64,000 bases of DNA from Pycnococcus provasolii (taxonomy: Eukaryota; Chlorophyta; Pseudoscourfieldiophyceae; Pseudoscourfieldiales). The stretch is taken from positions 930,001 to 994,000 of the forward strand of contig CP150549.1 of assembly GCA_049487715.1 (NCBI GenBank). The letters are read 5' to 3'. Position 1 is the first letter of the stretch. The number at the start of each line of letters is the position of its first letter. The notes beneath the pieces were generated by a model, which ran no database searches, was not told the DNA's origin, and was given only the letters and a program-made list of their open reading frames with translations. Position numbers and translations under genes: made by a program. Of this stretch, positions 45,343-54,942 are shown piece by piece.

Positions 45343-48300
45343 TTAGCTTACACTGCTTGAGTTGGGTGGGGGTGATGGTAGTGACGGCGGCGGTGCAGCG
45401 GGCAGGTGGCGGCATGTCAGCTGAAGTACGCCGTAGTGCGATTTGCCGTCGTAATAGAGCTCCCAGCGCTCGTCGGCAGGTAGCCAAGCTGGCGAGTTCA
45501 CGTACGTCGTGCTCGAGTGGATCCAGCCAGTTCTGAACCAGAACCAGCCCAACCCGACTTCCATGTCTTCGAAACCGCCGACAATCCATTGATCTGTGTC
45601 AGTGTAGTACAGGTAGCGATCGCGATTCAGCTCGAACACAGGCCGGTCGTTGACCGTCTTGTTCGACAGGAGGTAGTACGTGCCAAGAACGTGATCCGCA
45701 TCCTTGACGGCGCTCGGCGCATCGTCACGCAGAGCGAACGTGCAAGCCGGCGTGGATGCGGCGGGTGGCGGAGGTGCAGCGGGCATGTTGCGGCATGTCA
45801 GCTCCAAGGCGTCGTAGTGGGATTTGTCGTCGTGCCACAAACTCCATCGCTCGTCGGCGGGCAGCCATGCCGGCGAGTCGGCGTACTTGGTATTCGAGAA
45901 GATCCAGCCCGCGCCCAACCCGACTTCCATGTCTTCGAAACGGCCGACAATCCATGTATCGTCCTCGTCGTAGTACAGGTAGCGATCGCGATTCAGCTCG
46001 AACACGGGCCGGTCGTTGACCGTCTTGTTCGATAGGAGGTAGTACGTGCCAAGAACGTGATCCGCATCCTTGACGGCGCTCGGCGCATCGTCACGCAGAG
46101 CGAACGTGCAAGCCGGCGTAGATGCGGCGGGTGGCGGTGGTGCAGCGGGCATGTTGCGGCATGTCAGCTCTAAGGCGCCATAGTGCCATTTGCCGTCGTG
46201 ATACAGCTCCCAGCGCTCGTCGATAGGCAACCATGCCGGCGAGTCGGCGTACTTGGTATCCGAGAAGATCCAGCCCGCTCCCTTCCCGATTTCCATGTCT
46301 TTTGAATTGCCGACAATCCAATTCTCGTCCTCGTCGTAGTACAGGTAGCGATCGCGATTCAGCTCGAACACGGGCCGGTCGTTCACCGTCTTGTTCGACA
46401 CGAGGTAGTACGTGCCAAGAACGTGATCCGCATCCTTGACGGCGCTCGGCGCATCGTCACGCAGAGCGAACGTGCACGCCGGCGTGGATGCGGCGGGTGG
46501 CGGAGGTGCAGCGGGCATGTTGCGGCATGTCAGCTGCACAGCGCCGTCGTGCCACTTATCGTCGTGCGACAGCTTCCATCGCTCGTCGGCAGGCAGCCAT
46601 GCAGGCGAGTCGGCGTACTTGGTATCCGAGACAATCCAGCCCCGGCTCTCCCCGATTTCCATGTCTTTTGATTTGCCAACAATCCAATTCTCGTCCTCGT
46701 CGTAGTACAGGTAGCGCTTATAGCAGTTTATGCAAAGGGCTCTTCTTGTGGATCCAATACGAAACTCGCCGTCATTGAACGCTTCAAACACAGGCTTGCC
46801 GTTGATGGTTTTGTTTGGCATTTGGTAGTAAGTTCCAATCACATGGTGTCTGTACTCTCGTACATCACGCGGAGCTGTGTTCAGAGCTGAAAATGTACAC
46901 GAATTAACCAACGGGTCACTCGCAAGAGGGTGAGCCGCACAGTTTTCACCAATATTATGGGTCAAATATAATTGCATCACGTAGGCGACAGTGGCCACGA
47001 TAAAGAGCGTACCATAAATAGCAAATCTCCACAATTCAGCCGTAAGGTTCAAATGAAGTTTGTCTTTTCGTGTGCGGAGTAAGGGTAGCATATAGTACAC
47101 TTGAATTTGTGTTTGCACACATTTGGCTAAGCTCAACACGACAGCTATGCAACAATATGCCAGACATAGTCCAAAGAACCACAGAATAAACTCAAGCTCT
47201 GTCTTCGCAACAAAGAAAGGAATGATGACCAAAAGCAATATGCAGTAACCACCGTTCATATATACAAAGCCCTCAAATTTGCCTCCGACATACCCTTTCA
47301 TCATTTCGGAGATCAATTTCAGATACGATGCCTTCAGCTCTTCATTGTGTGCATCAATCGCCGCCTCTCCTTGTTGTCCTTCGTCAGGACCACCATCATC
47401 GCCGCCCCCAACGCCTTGTCGAATCAGCTCGAGGATGTGCTCTTTATCAGTATCGAATCTGGCTTTAGCCTCGCGCGCATCAACGCTATCTAGTGATTCT
47501 TTAAGGACTTTGAGTGTACTTTCGGTGGTGTCGTTGTAGAAGGACGACTCGGAGATGTCGTTCGAAGCGTTGTTATCGGCACCAACACCCATGTTGTTGT
47601 TGTTGCTGCTGTTGTCGTTGTTGTTGGTGCTGTCGAGTTTGTCGTCGTTGGCCACCATGTTGTCTGAATCGGTCTTTTGATTCTTTTCTGACGAATGTTT
47701 TGAATAAGCAATCTTCCAAAGAAGCAAATAGAAAGAGAATGGATTGATCAAGCTCCACCAGAACCACCATTTGGATAACACCGCACGGCATAAGTTGCGC
47801 AGATTTTCGTCCTCCTCATAGCAGGCGATTCCAACGATGCCGACTTTTTTGACTCGTGCAGCTCGAAGTTCAAATTGACACCATGCTCGTCTCAGTGCAT
47901 GCGGAGTGCGCCAAGAATGAGTCACCAGCCATAGCCAATCGACATTTCCCACACCATCCTGGAGCTCATCCTCTGTACCCTCTGAGTTGACGACCCACTG
48001 ATTTTTGCAGAAGATGTCCACCCAGCGTCGTTTGCGATCGATGAGATGATGTTGTCGCATTTTAGACACTATCCATTTGAGCCAATTTTCTCGTAAGATT
48101 CGAACGACGAAAGTCATCCCTGAAAAAGTAAAGATGATCCTAATCACATTGAACGGAAACAGAATGAGACCTGTGACGAAAAATGCAATCCATCTCTGCC
48201 ACCACGCAGAAGAGTTTCTTTTCCATGTACGAAAGTAGTCATCCAAAATGTTCTTTAAGGGCGTGTAGCTAAGAACCTGACCCGCAAGTTTGTTCTGGTA

Positions 48301-49230
48301 ATGCGCCGAGCCCTCGGATGACCCACCTGTCATCGCATCGCTGAAATCCTGGTACGAATCCATCCAAGCGTGAGAGACGAAGATGTCCGCCTTGCCAAAG
48401 TAGTTGCGCTTGACCCACTCGCGGCCTTTCGGGTGCACATCAGCGACGTGATCGACGTACGTCTTGCGCTCGCTCCTGGTGGCTTGCCCCTTGTCGTTCG
48501 TCTCAAGTGCTTTGATGAGCAGCTTGCCGTTCTTCCACTGCGTGATGGGTTTGATGACGAAGTCGACGATATCCGACGTCTGCACGAGTGCCACGTCTCG
48601 AGCTGGAAGGAAGATCCACTTGGCGTCTGGTGGGTCGCCCTTGACACGAACGGGTAGCGGCGTGTCTGCATCAATCTCAGCCGGTAACTTGTCAAGATTA
48701 ATCTCCGCCTCGACGAGCTCCCAGTTACTTATGTTGCGGCACCTTGGTACACATATGAGCTTACGCACGTGCTCGACTTCGCTCTTGCGCGCCTGCAAGC
48801 CGTCGCCTAGGTCGACGAGCACTTCTCCAATATCAGCCTTGCCAACATCAACACGGTGCACATCCTCCTTTGGGCATAGACGTTCTAGCCACTCCTCGCG
48901 TGTTTTCGGCGTGCTTAAGGCTTCCCGGGTCAGTCCAAATTGCGGCAGCACACGAGTCAAGAAGTCCTCGAGGAATGCCTCAGACACACCGACGCGCGTG
49001 TTCGCCTTCTGCTGCTCATCACCTTCCGGCGCAACTTTCCGGCTTACTCTCCTCCTCGACAGCGCACTTGCAGCTTCTCCTTGTTGTTGTGATGATTCAC
49101 GCTTCAGCGACATGCTTCTTGCGTGGTACGCGGGGTTGCTACCAACAGGCACGGCGAGCGCGGGCGCACCACCACTGTCGTCATCCCACGCCACCCCAGA
49201 AGTCGGCACACCCACGACATGCGACGCCAT
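45343..49230 (-). CDS. Receptor-like membrane protein with TIR-like 'VSHAW' domain and four tandem C-terminal repeats
   Basis: 1295 aa from the ATG at 49230. Residues 1-275: unrecognised, with a Ser/Gln-rich start. Residues 281-289 read ADIFVSHAW; later come WVDIFCKNQW (403-412) and SWRTPHALRRAWCQFELRAA (about 430-450). VSHAW ... WxDxFxxNQ ... RAWCxxE is a signature of a TIR-fold-like domain common in algae and other protists. Unusually, a hydrophobic stretch (WIAFFVTGLILFPFNVIRII) sits between its halves. An Asn-rich linker follows, then three membrane helices at about 657-697 and 730-753. The C-terminus holds four repeats of 122 aa (from about 767), each Cys-bounded (CTF...LTC) with NDRPVFELNRDRYLYYDED and SPAWLPADERW. 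Topology suggests a cytosolic sensor or effector domain and an external repeat domain. Function unknown; a role in perception is inferred only. Confidence 0.7.
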   Translation of the reverse strand: MASHVVGVPTSGVAWDDDSGGAPALAVPVGSNPAYHARSMSLKRESSQQQGEAASALSRRRVSRKVAPEGDEQQKANTRVGVSEAFLEDFLTRVLPQFGLTREALSTPKTREEWLERLCPKEDVHRVDVGKADIGEVLVDLGDGLQARKSEVEHVRKLICVPRCRNISNWELVEAEINLDKLPAEIDADTPLPVRVKGDPPDAKWIFLPARDVALVQTSDIVDFVIKPITQWKNGKLLIKALETNDKGQATRSERKTYVDHVADVHPKGREWVKRNYFGKADIFVSHAWMDSYQDFSDAMTGGSSEGSAHYQNKLAGQVLSYTPLKNILDDYFRTWKRNSSAWWQRWIAFFVTGLILFPFNVIRIIFTFSGMTFVVRILRENWLKWIVSKMRQHHLIDRKRRWVDIFCKNQWVVNSEGTEDELQDGVGNVDWLWLVTHSWRTPHALRRAWCQFELRAARVKKVGIVGIACYEEDENLRNLCRAVLSKWWFWWSLINPFSFYLLLWKIAYSKHSSEKNQKTDSDNMVANDDKLDSTNNNDNSSNNNNMGVGADNNASNDISESSFYNDTTESTLKVLKESLDSVDAREAKARFDTDKEHILELIRQGVGGGDDGGPDEGQQGEAAIDAHNEELKASYLKLISEMMKGYVGGKFEGFVYMNGGYCILLLVIIPFFVAKTELEFILWFFGLCLAYCCIAVVLSLAKCVQTQIQVYYMLPLLRTRKDKLHLNLTAELWRFAIYGTLFIVATVAYVMQLYLTHNIGENCAAHPLASDPLVNSCTFSALNTAPRDVREYRHHVIGTYYQMPNKTINGKPVFEAFNDGEFRIGSTRRALCINCYKRYLYYDEDENWIVGKSKDMEIGESRGWIVSDTKYADSPAWLPADERWKLSHDDKWHDGAVQLTCRNMPAAPPPPAASTPACTFALRDDAPSAVKDADHVLGTYYLVSNKTVNDRPVFELNRDRYLYYDEDENWIVGNSKDMEIGKGAGWIFSDTKYADSPAWLPIDERWELYHDGKWHYGALELTCRNMPAAPPPPAASTPACTFALRDDAPSAVKDADHVLGTYYLLSNKTVNDRPVFELNRDRYLYYDEDDTWIVGRFEDMEVGLGAGWIFSNTKYADSPAWLPADERWSLWHDDKSHYDALELTCRNMPAAPPPPAASTPACTFALRDDAPSAVKDADHVLGTYYLLSNKTVNDRPVFELNRDRYLYYTDTDQWIVGGFEDMEVGLGWFWFRTGWIHSSTTYVNSPAWLPADERWELYYDGKSHYGVLQLTCRHLPAAPPPSLPSPPPNSSSVS
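45395..46520 (-). repeat. 366-bp coding tandem repeats (122-aa units)
   Basis: Landmark ATCGTCACGCAGAGCGAACG recurs at 45721, 46087 and 46453, exactly 366 bases apart. The three C-terminal units are almost identical at DNA level, including linkers coding PAAPPPPAASTPAC. The first unit of the four is more diverged. This indicates recent expansion or gene conversion. Confidence 0.95.
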
Positions 49231-49707
49231 CACGCCGACGGGCCTGAGGTGGTGACTGGTGAGGTGTGCAACGAAAGTTCAGTTTTGTGCAACGAAATAA
49301 CGAAGGCGTCCGGCGAAATCACGGCAGACCTCACAAAGGGAATGAGCGAAGTTTGGTGCAATAATGGATCCCCGATAACCAGGTGATGCTGTCACATTGT
49401 TCCTTCCCCCCCCTTTTTTTTCCTAAAGGTACTTCGCATCTTCTTCCACCCCCCTTCTGCCACGTGTGTTTGTTTGTGCACACTCGTCACACACGGCACA
49501 ACAAACGACTGCTTTATGCGACACGCTCGCATCCTTGATTCCTTGGTCCTTTGTCGTTTGCTTGCTTGCTTGCTCTGTTATCGAGCTTGAGTGAGTGAGA
49601 GTTGTTGTTGTTGAGAGAGAGACAACAACAACTGAACTGAAAGTCTGAAACGCGGTGATCATCAATCAATCAATCAATCAATCAAGTGAATCAACAGTCA
49701 GATCATC
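49231..49707. promoter_or_regulatory. Shared divergent promoter of receptor and kinase
   Basis: 477 bases between two ATGs facing away from each other. It holds a CTTGCTTGCTTGCT run, GTTGTTGTT/GAGAGAGA repeats and a (ATCA)n run at 49660-49682 just before the kinase start. No gene seen. Confidence 0.6.
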
Positions 49708-50898
49708 ATGTACATCGACGACACGGCCGACGAATGTTCCAGGATGGATATGAGCAGTGACGACGACGACGACTTTCACTACGGGTATCACCACCACGCG
49801 CACCCTGTCGCCAGCATGAAAGGAAAAGAATTCGACGACGGGCGATTCGTCGTCAATCACATCATCGGCGAGGGTGCATTCGGCGTCGTCTACAGCGCAA
49901 AAGACATCGGGAAGCGACCGCACACGCGATTGAGAGAAAAAAGTGCGACAGAGGTGGCGGTCAAGAAATTCAAAAAGTCAAAGTACCAAGGCAGCTACAC
50001 GCGCGCGGACGTCGATGTTGCCACACGGAGAGAGATCGACATCCTCAAAGAGCTGTCGCCGCACGACAACATCATCAAGTACGTGCACGATTTCATGCAG
50101 AGGAACAAAATGTACCTCGTCATGGAATCCATGACGTGCGATCTCGTGTCTCTGATTGACGATTTCTGGGAAGACTCCAAGGCGCCGATGCCGAAACACG
50201 TCGCGAAACACATCACGTACCAGTGCTGCTCCGCGCTCGTGTACATCCACTCACGTGATTTCGTCTACCGGGACTTGAAGCCAGCGAACGTGCTCATCAA
50301 GTTCGAAAACGCGAGCGACAACCAGGCATACGCTCAGCTCAACAAGCGAGCACTCCTCGATCGCGGGACGACTGTCGTCGTCGCGAAGGTGTGCGACTTT
50401 GGGTGCGCACGAAAGCTTGGTCCAAACACCAGCAAGGATGACCCCAGCCCGTCGTGGCCGCACCCTGCGGACGTCATGACCGCACGCATCGGTACTCAGT
50501 GGTACGTTCCTCCTGAGTGCTTGATAGGCACGCCGTACCCTGACCCGAGTTACCCTGGCAAGCTCGTGTACAGCCCGTATGGCGTAGGCATCGACATGTG
50601 GGGACTCGGTTGCTTGATGGCGGAGTGCTTGAATGGCGAGATTTTGTTTGAGGCGTACAGCGAAAACGACCAGCTGCGTAAGATCCAGGACTTGCTCGGT
50701 TGTTTGACAGTCAAGCAGCGCGACACGTACACGCGTTCGCCGTACACGTATCAGAATCTCCCAGCGCCGAGTCGCCGTCCCACCGGCGTGCGAGGTCTTT
50801 TCGGGTATTGCTTGAACACTGTGGAGGTATCTTTTTTGAAGAGTCTTCTCTCTATCGATCCCTCACATCGTCCAAATGCGTGCCACAGCTCTTGGTGA
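49708..50898 (+). CDS. Serine/threonine protein kinase, CMGC-like
   Basis: 396 aa. Acidic/His-rich N-terminus, then a complete kinase domain at about 48-392. Seen: glycine loop GEGAFGVVYSAKD, VAVKKFKK lysine, catalytic loop FVYRDLKPANVL with Tyr187 in place of the HRD His and catalytic D189, and CDFGCARKL with D230. The activation segment is IGTQWYVPPECL (PPE in place of APE), followed by VGIDMWGLGCLMAECLNGEILF and a final DPSHRPNA. The WGxGCxMAE phrase and the QLRKIQDLLG helix are CMGC-like (CDK/CDKL or MAPK group). An insertion of about 30 residues lies between the catalytic loop and DFG. It is divergent from the TIR-like receptor with a 477-bp shared promoter. TGTAA lies about 74 bases past the stop. 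Confidence 0.88.
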   Translation: MYIDDTADECSRMDMSSDDDDDFHYGYHHHAHPVASMKGKEFDDGRFVVNHIIGEGAFGVVYSAKDIGKRPHTRLREKSATEVAVKKFKKSKYQGSYTRADVDVATRREIDILKELSPHDNIIKYVHDFMQRNKMYLVMESMTCDLVSLIDDFWEDSKAPMPKHVAKHITYQCCSALVYIHSRDFVYRDLKPANVLIKFENASDNQAYAQLNKRALLDRGTTVVVAKVCDFGCARKLGPNTSKDDPSPSWPHPADVMTARIGTQWYVPPECLIGTPYPDPSYPGKLVYSPYGVGIDMWGLGCLMAECLNGEILFEAYSENDQLRKIQDLLGCLTVKQRDTYTRSPYTYQNLPAPSRRPTGVRGLFGYCLNTVEVSFLKSLLSIDPSHRPNACHSSW

Positions 50899-50971
50899 CG
50901 ACGTGTGGGCCGACTTGTTTGATGACGAAACTTAAGGTCACAAAGTAAGGCTCAGTTCACCTTAGGAAACA

Positions 50972-50976
50972 TGTAA
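50972..50976 (+). terminator. TGTAA polyadenylation signal of the kinase
   Basis: About 74 bases past the stop. Confidence 0.45.
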
Positions 50977-51422
50977 AAAGTTTAGCAAAGTGAGGTCAAA
51001 CAAAGTGACACCTCATCAAAGTGACACAAACTAGAAAAAGACGAAAACCCGAATAATCCTCTGGTAACCCTAACCCAACCGCACCAAAACCCTAACCGCC
51101 CCAAACCCGAACCGCCCCAAACCCTAACACCACAACCCTGGGGCACCCTGAGCCCTGCCCTGGGACCCGGCCATGGGCTCTCCAAAGGGACGAAGCAGGC
51201 CAGGCCGCCTTCATCATATTGGGTTCGCGCGTCTTGATTCTGAAAACGTTTTGGTCATTCTGCTTGTTGGATGAACTACGTGCGTCGTATGCTCGGTGGT
51301 GGTGGTGCTGGTGCTGGTGCTGCTGCGGTGCTGGTGCTGATGAGCCGGTGGTGGAAGTCGTATATGACTCTGGTGAGGAGGAGGAGAAACCACCACAGGC
51401 ACAGGCAACATCAACGAGAACC
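50977..51422. promoter_or_regulatory. Upstream region of Ulp1-like gene with CCCTAA/CCCGAA island
   Basis: 446 bases without a credible gene. 51065-51130 is built of TAACCC, AAACCCTAAC and AAACCCGAACC units mixed with GCCCCA. The open frame that runs from a TTG at 51219 codes Trp/Cys repeats and is not taken as protein, though an extra N-terminal exon here is possible. Confidence 0.5.
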
Positions 51423-54400
51423 ATGATGGAACCGGAAGCTGATGGGACCCCAGGAACGACGTCTCCTCCTCGTCATCACCATCAACCAGCAGTCACGAAC
51501 CATCCGTCTCAACACGCCGGCGTTGCAACACAACTCACGAACAAGCCTGGGAAAGCCGCAGCAGCGAACATGCCAAACGCAAACTGGGAAAGAGGACAGA
51601 CGACGAACAAGCACGAGGAGACAGTCACTCTCTCCGACGGATTGCCGCCGTCAACATCTTCGCAGCAAGATGGCTATGTCTTTCAGAAACAGATGAAAAA
51701 AGTGAGAGACTGGCCGATGAAACAGGTGGAGACTGAGAAAAGACAGCTCGTCGCCCTGAGAGACCGCTTAAAGGGAGGAACAAGTGAACAGTTTAAGAGC
51801 GTCGAGGCGCAACGAAGGGCTGTGGAGAACGCAAATGAGCAGATAAGAGCCACGATGAAGTGCATCGAAGAGAAAAGAGACCAAGAGCAGAAGAACAAGC
51901 CGCAAGCTGTGGAGACGGGAGACGGAGGTATACAGAATTACATGAAGAACAGCAGGTCTCAGACGTTTTTGAACCAAAAGCTGACGCCTGCGATGCAAGA
52001 TGCGGGGAAGCGCGACGAAAACAAAAGAAGGAACGCTGCTGCTAGCGGCCAATCAAAAACTGCTCAAAGCTTGGCGGCGCGACGACAAGCAGCAGGTGGT
52101 GGCAACAACAACCACAAAGCAGGCGCCGGGGCGCCGTTGATGATGGCAACAACATTCAAAACGCCGCTGCCTACTCACGGTAGTGCTCAGTACGCACGCG
52201 CAAGGGGTGCTCTACAGTCGGAAGAGCAGGGAAAGCAGCCTTTCACAGCCTACAACAAACCATCAGGCGTGAAGGCGAAAAGCACATTCGACTTTTCCAG
52301 CCAAAGTGATGACGACGCTTTCGAGGAACCACCGCAAACCAAGAAGCCACCAAACAAGCGCCGTGCCACTGCGAAAGACGACCAAGACACCTTCGACGTT
52401 GGAGAACTTGACGTCACCTTGGGCCGAGGCACACGCACAACATCCACCTATCCGATGGCTCGACCACAGCGCAATGCAGCAGTCGTGGCCAATGCTCGAC
52501 GCAGTCATCAGCAGCAGCTTGAACTGTATCGGAGTGATCATCGGAACAGTGAATATGATATGCAACGAGCGATGGAGGAGAGCAAGAAGGAGGCGAAAAA
52601 GCGCAATCAGCAGCAACGGTTGCATGAGGAGTCGCTGCATAAGAATGCAGCGCCTGAGGTTGTGGACTTGCTCGATTCAGATGACGGCGACGATGGGCGT
52701 GTCTCTGACGCGGAATTCGAGGAGGCGAGCAAGTCCGTGCAGGAGAGTGGCAGGACCAGGAGAGGGCGAGCAAATAGGCGCTGGGCGAGCCAACGACCTG
52801 TGAGCGAGAAGCTTGCCAGTCTACGCGCAGTGTACCCGCTCGTGCCTTCGTCCGCACCCGCGAACGATGCACGAGGAGTAGGAGCAGCACCAGCACCAGC
52901 AGCGGACGTCGCCCCGAGCGCCGTTGCTGTCATCGATGCAGACGACGATGCGGCAGCCGAAGCAAAGGCTGCGAAAGCTGGGGCTGGGGCAGCAGCACAA
53001 GTCGGAGGCACAGCCGCAGCGCCGCCTGGCGACGCAGCGGCAGCTGGTGCGACTCGTGGTGGGCGCGTGAACGTGGAGCTGAGCGGGGCAGATCTTGCCT
53101 TCCTCGAGAGGGGGGAATTTCTGAACGACACCGTCATCGACTGGCGCGTGCTACGCGTGAAGCTGGAAGATTTGGCGGAACAACCTGACGTGCTCAGACG
53201 CTGCCACTTCTTCAACTCATTCTTCTACAAGAAGCTCAATCCATACCACGGCGAATCGAAGAGAAGGCGGTACGACGAATCTCAGCGCCCAAAGATCATG
53301 TACGACGCGGTGCGGCGCTGGGTGAAGGATTTGAATCTGATGGAGAAGGATTTCATTTTCGTGCCCATACATCACCTTCAGCATTGGAGCCTTGCGGTCA
53401 TCTGCTTCCCTCGGCACGTGATGACGAATGTAGACGAGCGTCCTGGAACGCAAACGCCATGCATCCTGCACTTCGACTCGATGGCAGGTGGACACGAAAC
53501 AGATCATGTCGTCGATGCCCTGCGCAGATTCTGCTTCTTCGAGTACGAGAGGGAATTCTACACCAAGTCGAACCTGACATTGACGGAGAAGAACACGCAT
53601 CTGAACGATGCCGAGAAGCGGTTCCAAGCGAACAAGAGATTTCCGGGAGAGCGTGCCGTTCGAAATTCTTATGCTCGACAGCAGAATCACTACGACTGCG
53701 GCTTGTTTGTCATCGAGTACATTCGCCAGCTCACGCAGTCGCATCTGGCTGTGCTCGACACAAAGCTCACGGATATCCAGCAGTACTTTGACACGGCGTG
53801 GTTCGACAGGAGGCGCCCCAACCTGCTTCGCAGCGAGATGTACGCGGATCTCCTCGCTATTGTCGTGCAGCAGAATGGAGGAGAACATGCGCTTGAGAAA
53901 TACGATCACGAGCGCACTGAAATGCAGCAGATTGTCAAGGAGGCCGCTGAGGCTCGGAACCAGGATCTGCAAGCGTCGATGTCTCGTGACGTGAGAAAAC
54001 TCGACGGCAAGATTGCGGTGCTCGCGGAGGCGATTGATCTAGAGAAGACGTGGAGGGAGAAGGTGGGAAAATTGCAGGAGCAGCATCGGAAAAGTCGGCA
54101 GAAACAGGCAGCGGCAGCTTCGGCGGTGGCGGTGGACCTCACGGGTGCTGCAAGCTTAAGCCCAGCAGCGAAGAAATTGCGCAGGTCGTCGTCGTCTGCA
54201 GAGGATGCGCAAGCGATGGCTGGAGAGGTGCCAACTTGGAAATCCGAGGCAGGTGCTTACATCGCGAAAGCGACTTCTGGCGACGACAGGCTTCTGCTTG
54301 CGCAATTCATCTTATCACAAGACGAGGGCGCGGAAAAGAAGAACGTGATGGTGAAGCGCACGACAAGACTGACTCCCCGAAACCGCTACGGAGGAGCGGA

Positions 54401-54920
54401 AGACGGCGATACAGGCTGGATCACGGCAGATATTCGTCACATGGGCAACGGCATGATTCAGGTGACTGCTACGGGGAACTATGCAGGTCAGGATAACTCG
54501 TTCGAGGATGACTGGAAGTCGATTGCCATGCGCGAGCGCGAAGGTTGCGATCTTGCGGACCCTACGGAGATGATTTTGGATGATGAAAAGCCCAACAATC
54601 AGACGAACGACGTGGTGGCGCTCGACGACAGGCCAAGCGACGCCCCTGTGTTTTCAGTACCCCAAGCGGCGAAATCTTTGTCTCGTCGTGGCGCTTCTGT
54701 GAAGGCAGGCGATGCAGCAAATCAAAGTCCCCTCGACCCGTATCCTGCAGTGGGCCCTGACGCCGCCACCGGCGCCGCCACCGCAGAAGCCGAAGACGAC
54801 CCAATCGAGGAGTCGGACGATCCACCATGGGTTCAAGAACACCACCAGAAAACGAACCAGCAGAATGAGGGCACGAGTGGAGGACGCTCGCATGGCGTTG
54901 ACTTGACTGACTTGACTTGA
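51423..54920 (+). CDS. Ulp1/SENP-family SUMO protease
   Basis: Cleaves SUMO precursors and SUMO-protein conjugates. 1165 aa from the ATG at 51423. The long N-terminal half is polar, with VVDLLDSDDGDDG and VAVIDADDDAA (SUMO-interacting-like acidic motifs) and a UIM-like helix DMQRAMEESKKEAKKR. The C48 catalytic domain spans about residues 545-815: LERGEFLNDTVIDWRVLRVK, HFFNSFFYKKLN, FIFVPIHHLQHWSLAVICFP with H654, CILHFDSMAGG with D685, and QQNHYDCGLFVIEYIRQLT with Q754 and C759. The triad plus oxyanion Gln are complete. A coiled coil and a polar tail follow, with VALDDR, DPIEESDDPPW and VDLTDLT (another SIM-like end). It is longer than most SENPs and resembles the plant/fungal Ulp2 side. TGTAA lies 18 bases after the stop. 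Confidence 0.92.
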   Translation: MMEPEADGTPGTTSPPRHHHQPAVTNHPSQHAGVATQLTNKPGKAAAANMPNANWERGQTTNKHEETVTLSDGLPPSTSSQQDGYVFQKQMKKVRDWPMKQVETEKRQLVALRDRLKGGTSEQFKSVEAQRRAVENANEQIRATMKCIEEKRDQEQKNKPQAVETGDGGIQNYMKNSRSQTFLNQKLTPAMQDAGKRDENKRRNAAASGQSKTAQSLAARRQAAGGGNNNHKAGAGAPLMMATTFKTPLPTHGSAQYARARGALQSEEQGKQPFTAYNKPSGVKAKSTFDFSSQSDDDAFEEPPQTKKPPNKRRATAKDDQDTFDVGELDVTLGRGTRTTSTYPMARPQRNAAVVANARRSHQQQLELYRSDHRNSEYDMQRAMEESKKEAKKRNQQQRLHEESLHKNAAPEVVDLLDSDDGDDGRVSDAEFEEASKSVQESGRTRRGRANRRWASQRPVSEKLASLRAVYPLVPSSAPANDARGVGAAPAPAADVAPSAVAVIDADDDAAAEAKAAKAGAGAAAQVGGTAAAPPGDAAAAGATRGGRVNVELSGADLAFLERGEFLNDTVIDWRVLRVKLEDLAEQPDVLRRCHFFNSFFYKKLNPYHGESKRRRYDESQRPKIMYDAVRRWVKDLNLMEKDFIFVPIHHLQHWSLAVICFPRHVMTNVDERPGTQTPCILHFDSMAGGHETDHVVDALRRFCFFEYEREFYTKSNLTLTEKNTHLNDAEKRFQANKRFPGERAVRNSYARQQNHYDCGLFVIEYIRQLTQSHLAVLDTKLTDIQQYFDTAWFDRRRPNLLRSEMYADLLAIVVQQNGGEHALEKYDHERTEMQQIVKEAAEARNQDLQASMSRDVRKLDGKIAVLAEAIDLEKTWREKVGKLQEQHRKSRQKQAAAASAVAVDLTGAASLSPAAKKLRRSSSSAEDAQAMAGEVPTWKSEAGAYIAKATSGDDRLLLAQFILSQDEGAEKKNVMVKRTTRLTPRNRYGGAEDGDTGWITADIRHMGNGMIQVTATGNYAGQDNSFEDDWKSIAMREREGCDLADPTEMILDDEKPNNQTNDVVALDDRPSDAPVFSVPQAAKSLSRRGASVKAGDAANQSPLDPYPAVGPDAATGAATAEAEDDPIEESDDPPWVQEHHQKTNQQNEGTSGGRSHGVDLTDLT

Positions 54921-54937
54921 CTGACGGTACTACACAT

Positions 54938-54942
54938 TGTAA
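54938..54942 (+). terminator. TGTAA polyadenylation signal of the Ulp1-like gene
   Basis: Eighteen bases after the stop, within CATTGTAAAG. Confidence 0.55.
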
